Positions 6,111 to 6,228 of a stretch of 6,228 bases of DNA are shown here, in pieces (the stretch's first letter is position 1; every line of letters starts with the position of its first letter). The notes under the pieces are model-generated. The model searched no databases. It was not told where the DNA came from and saw nothing but the letters and a program-made list of their open reading frames with translations. The position numbers were made by a program, and so were the translations under genes. Origin of the DNA: JAWLCG01 sp041687295. GTDB lineage: Bacteria > Planctomycetota > Phycisphaerae > SM23-33 > FEN-1343. The stretch spans positions 1 to 6,228 of the forward strand of contig JAWLCG010000309.1 in the NCBI GenBank assembly GCA_041687295.1, read 5' to 3'.

Positions 6111-6124
6111 AGGACCAAGGACCA
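6111..6124. repeat. 7-bp tandem repeat AGGACCA x2
   Basis: Two exact, adjacent AGGACCA units begin 14 bp after the membrane protein stop. This is short and may be chance; no function is evident. Confidence 0.35.
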
Positions 6125-6164
6125 AGACAGAGGCAGGGCCCGTGGGGGGCTGTGTGGACAGGCG

Positions 6165-6203
6165 ACCGTGCCGGGCCTCGCTCCGCTCGACCCGGCCTAC
6201 GGT
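6165..6203. terminator. Imperfect 11-bp hairpin between convergent genes, possible bidirectional terminator
   Basis: ACCGT (6165-6169) plus GCCGGG (6170-6175) pair with CCCGGC (6191-6196) and ACGGT (6199-6203), with a two-base bulge CT at 6197-6198. An inner TCG/CGA pairing (6178-6180 and 6188-6190) extends the stem. It lies 68 bp after the membrane protein stop and directly abuts the putative stop of the convergent gene. That position suits a shared transcript end. There is no T-tract, so it could instead be a palindromic repeat. Confidence 0.45.
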
Positions 6204-6228
6204 CTACTCGGGCAGTTCGACGGTGGGC
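6204..6228 (-). CDS. Possible 3' end of a convergent gene running off the right edge
   Basis: On the - strand, the last bases read ...P-T-V-E-L-P-E followed by TAG (6206-6204). The acidic VELPE-stop tail is plausible as a protein C-terminus, and the hairpin immediately beyond it fits a gene end. Only seven codons are visible, so this may be chance. No product can be proposed. Confidence 0.3.

Noticed and set aside
3902..6118. 738-codon - strand open frame opposite the membrane protein gene
   Set aside because: The translation is dominated by Gln, His, Arg, Ala and Pro, as expected for the antisense of Leu/Val/Ala/Gly-rich membrane codons; not a real protein.

Overview
The window is GC-rich DNA with three clearly supported genes on the + strand: the nearly complete 3' part of murA (peptidoglycan precursor synthesis), a complete flagellin gene, and a complete gene for a large polytopic membrane protein. 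The membrane protein resembles the DUF6785/DUF6784 proteins that I know mainly from Planctomycetota and related phyla. The flagellin has a pre-C-terminal section (GAKFQLSPN, then GINSVAAHDLG) of a type I associate with planctomycete and deltaproteobacterial flagellins. Together with the very GC-rich third codon positions, this suggests a flagellated planctomycete, perhaps Phycisphaerae-like. That is an inference from protein flavour, not a proven placement.

Layout. Positions 3-1253 hold murA; its first few codons lie off the left edge. Positions 1254-2358 hold no convincing gene. The first part of this 1.1-kb gap carries short repeats and hairpins, notably two inverted copies of a roughly 57-bp element (1536-1590 and 1734-1793). 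The last part (about 1995-2358) looks like a flagellin control region: a candidate sigma-28 type promoter, then about 330 nt of potential leader with at least four GC-rich hairpins, then a good ribosome binding site. Positions 2359-3741 hold the flagellin gene, followed 37 bp later by a strong 12-bp stem-loop terminator. Positions 3742-4054 hold that terminator, a CACAGAG repeat cluster, further hairpins and the ribosome binding site of the membrane protein gene (4055-6097). The last 131 bp hold an imperfect 11-bp hairpin directly next to what looks like the stop codon of a convergent gene entering from the right edge.

Functional links. The three genes do not form an obvious operon. They are separated by 1105 and 313 bp, each gap holding hairpins, and they belong to different processes (wall synthesis, motility, unknown membrane transport). 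No other flagellar, transport or defence gene is visible, and I see no CRISPR array, tRNA, rRNA or transposase. The most interesting material is non-coding: the structured flagellin leader and the repeat pair upstream of it. The uncharacterised membrane protein is the main protein-level unknown.
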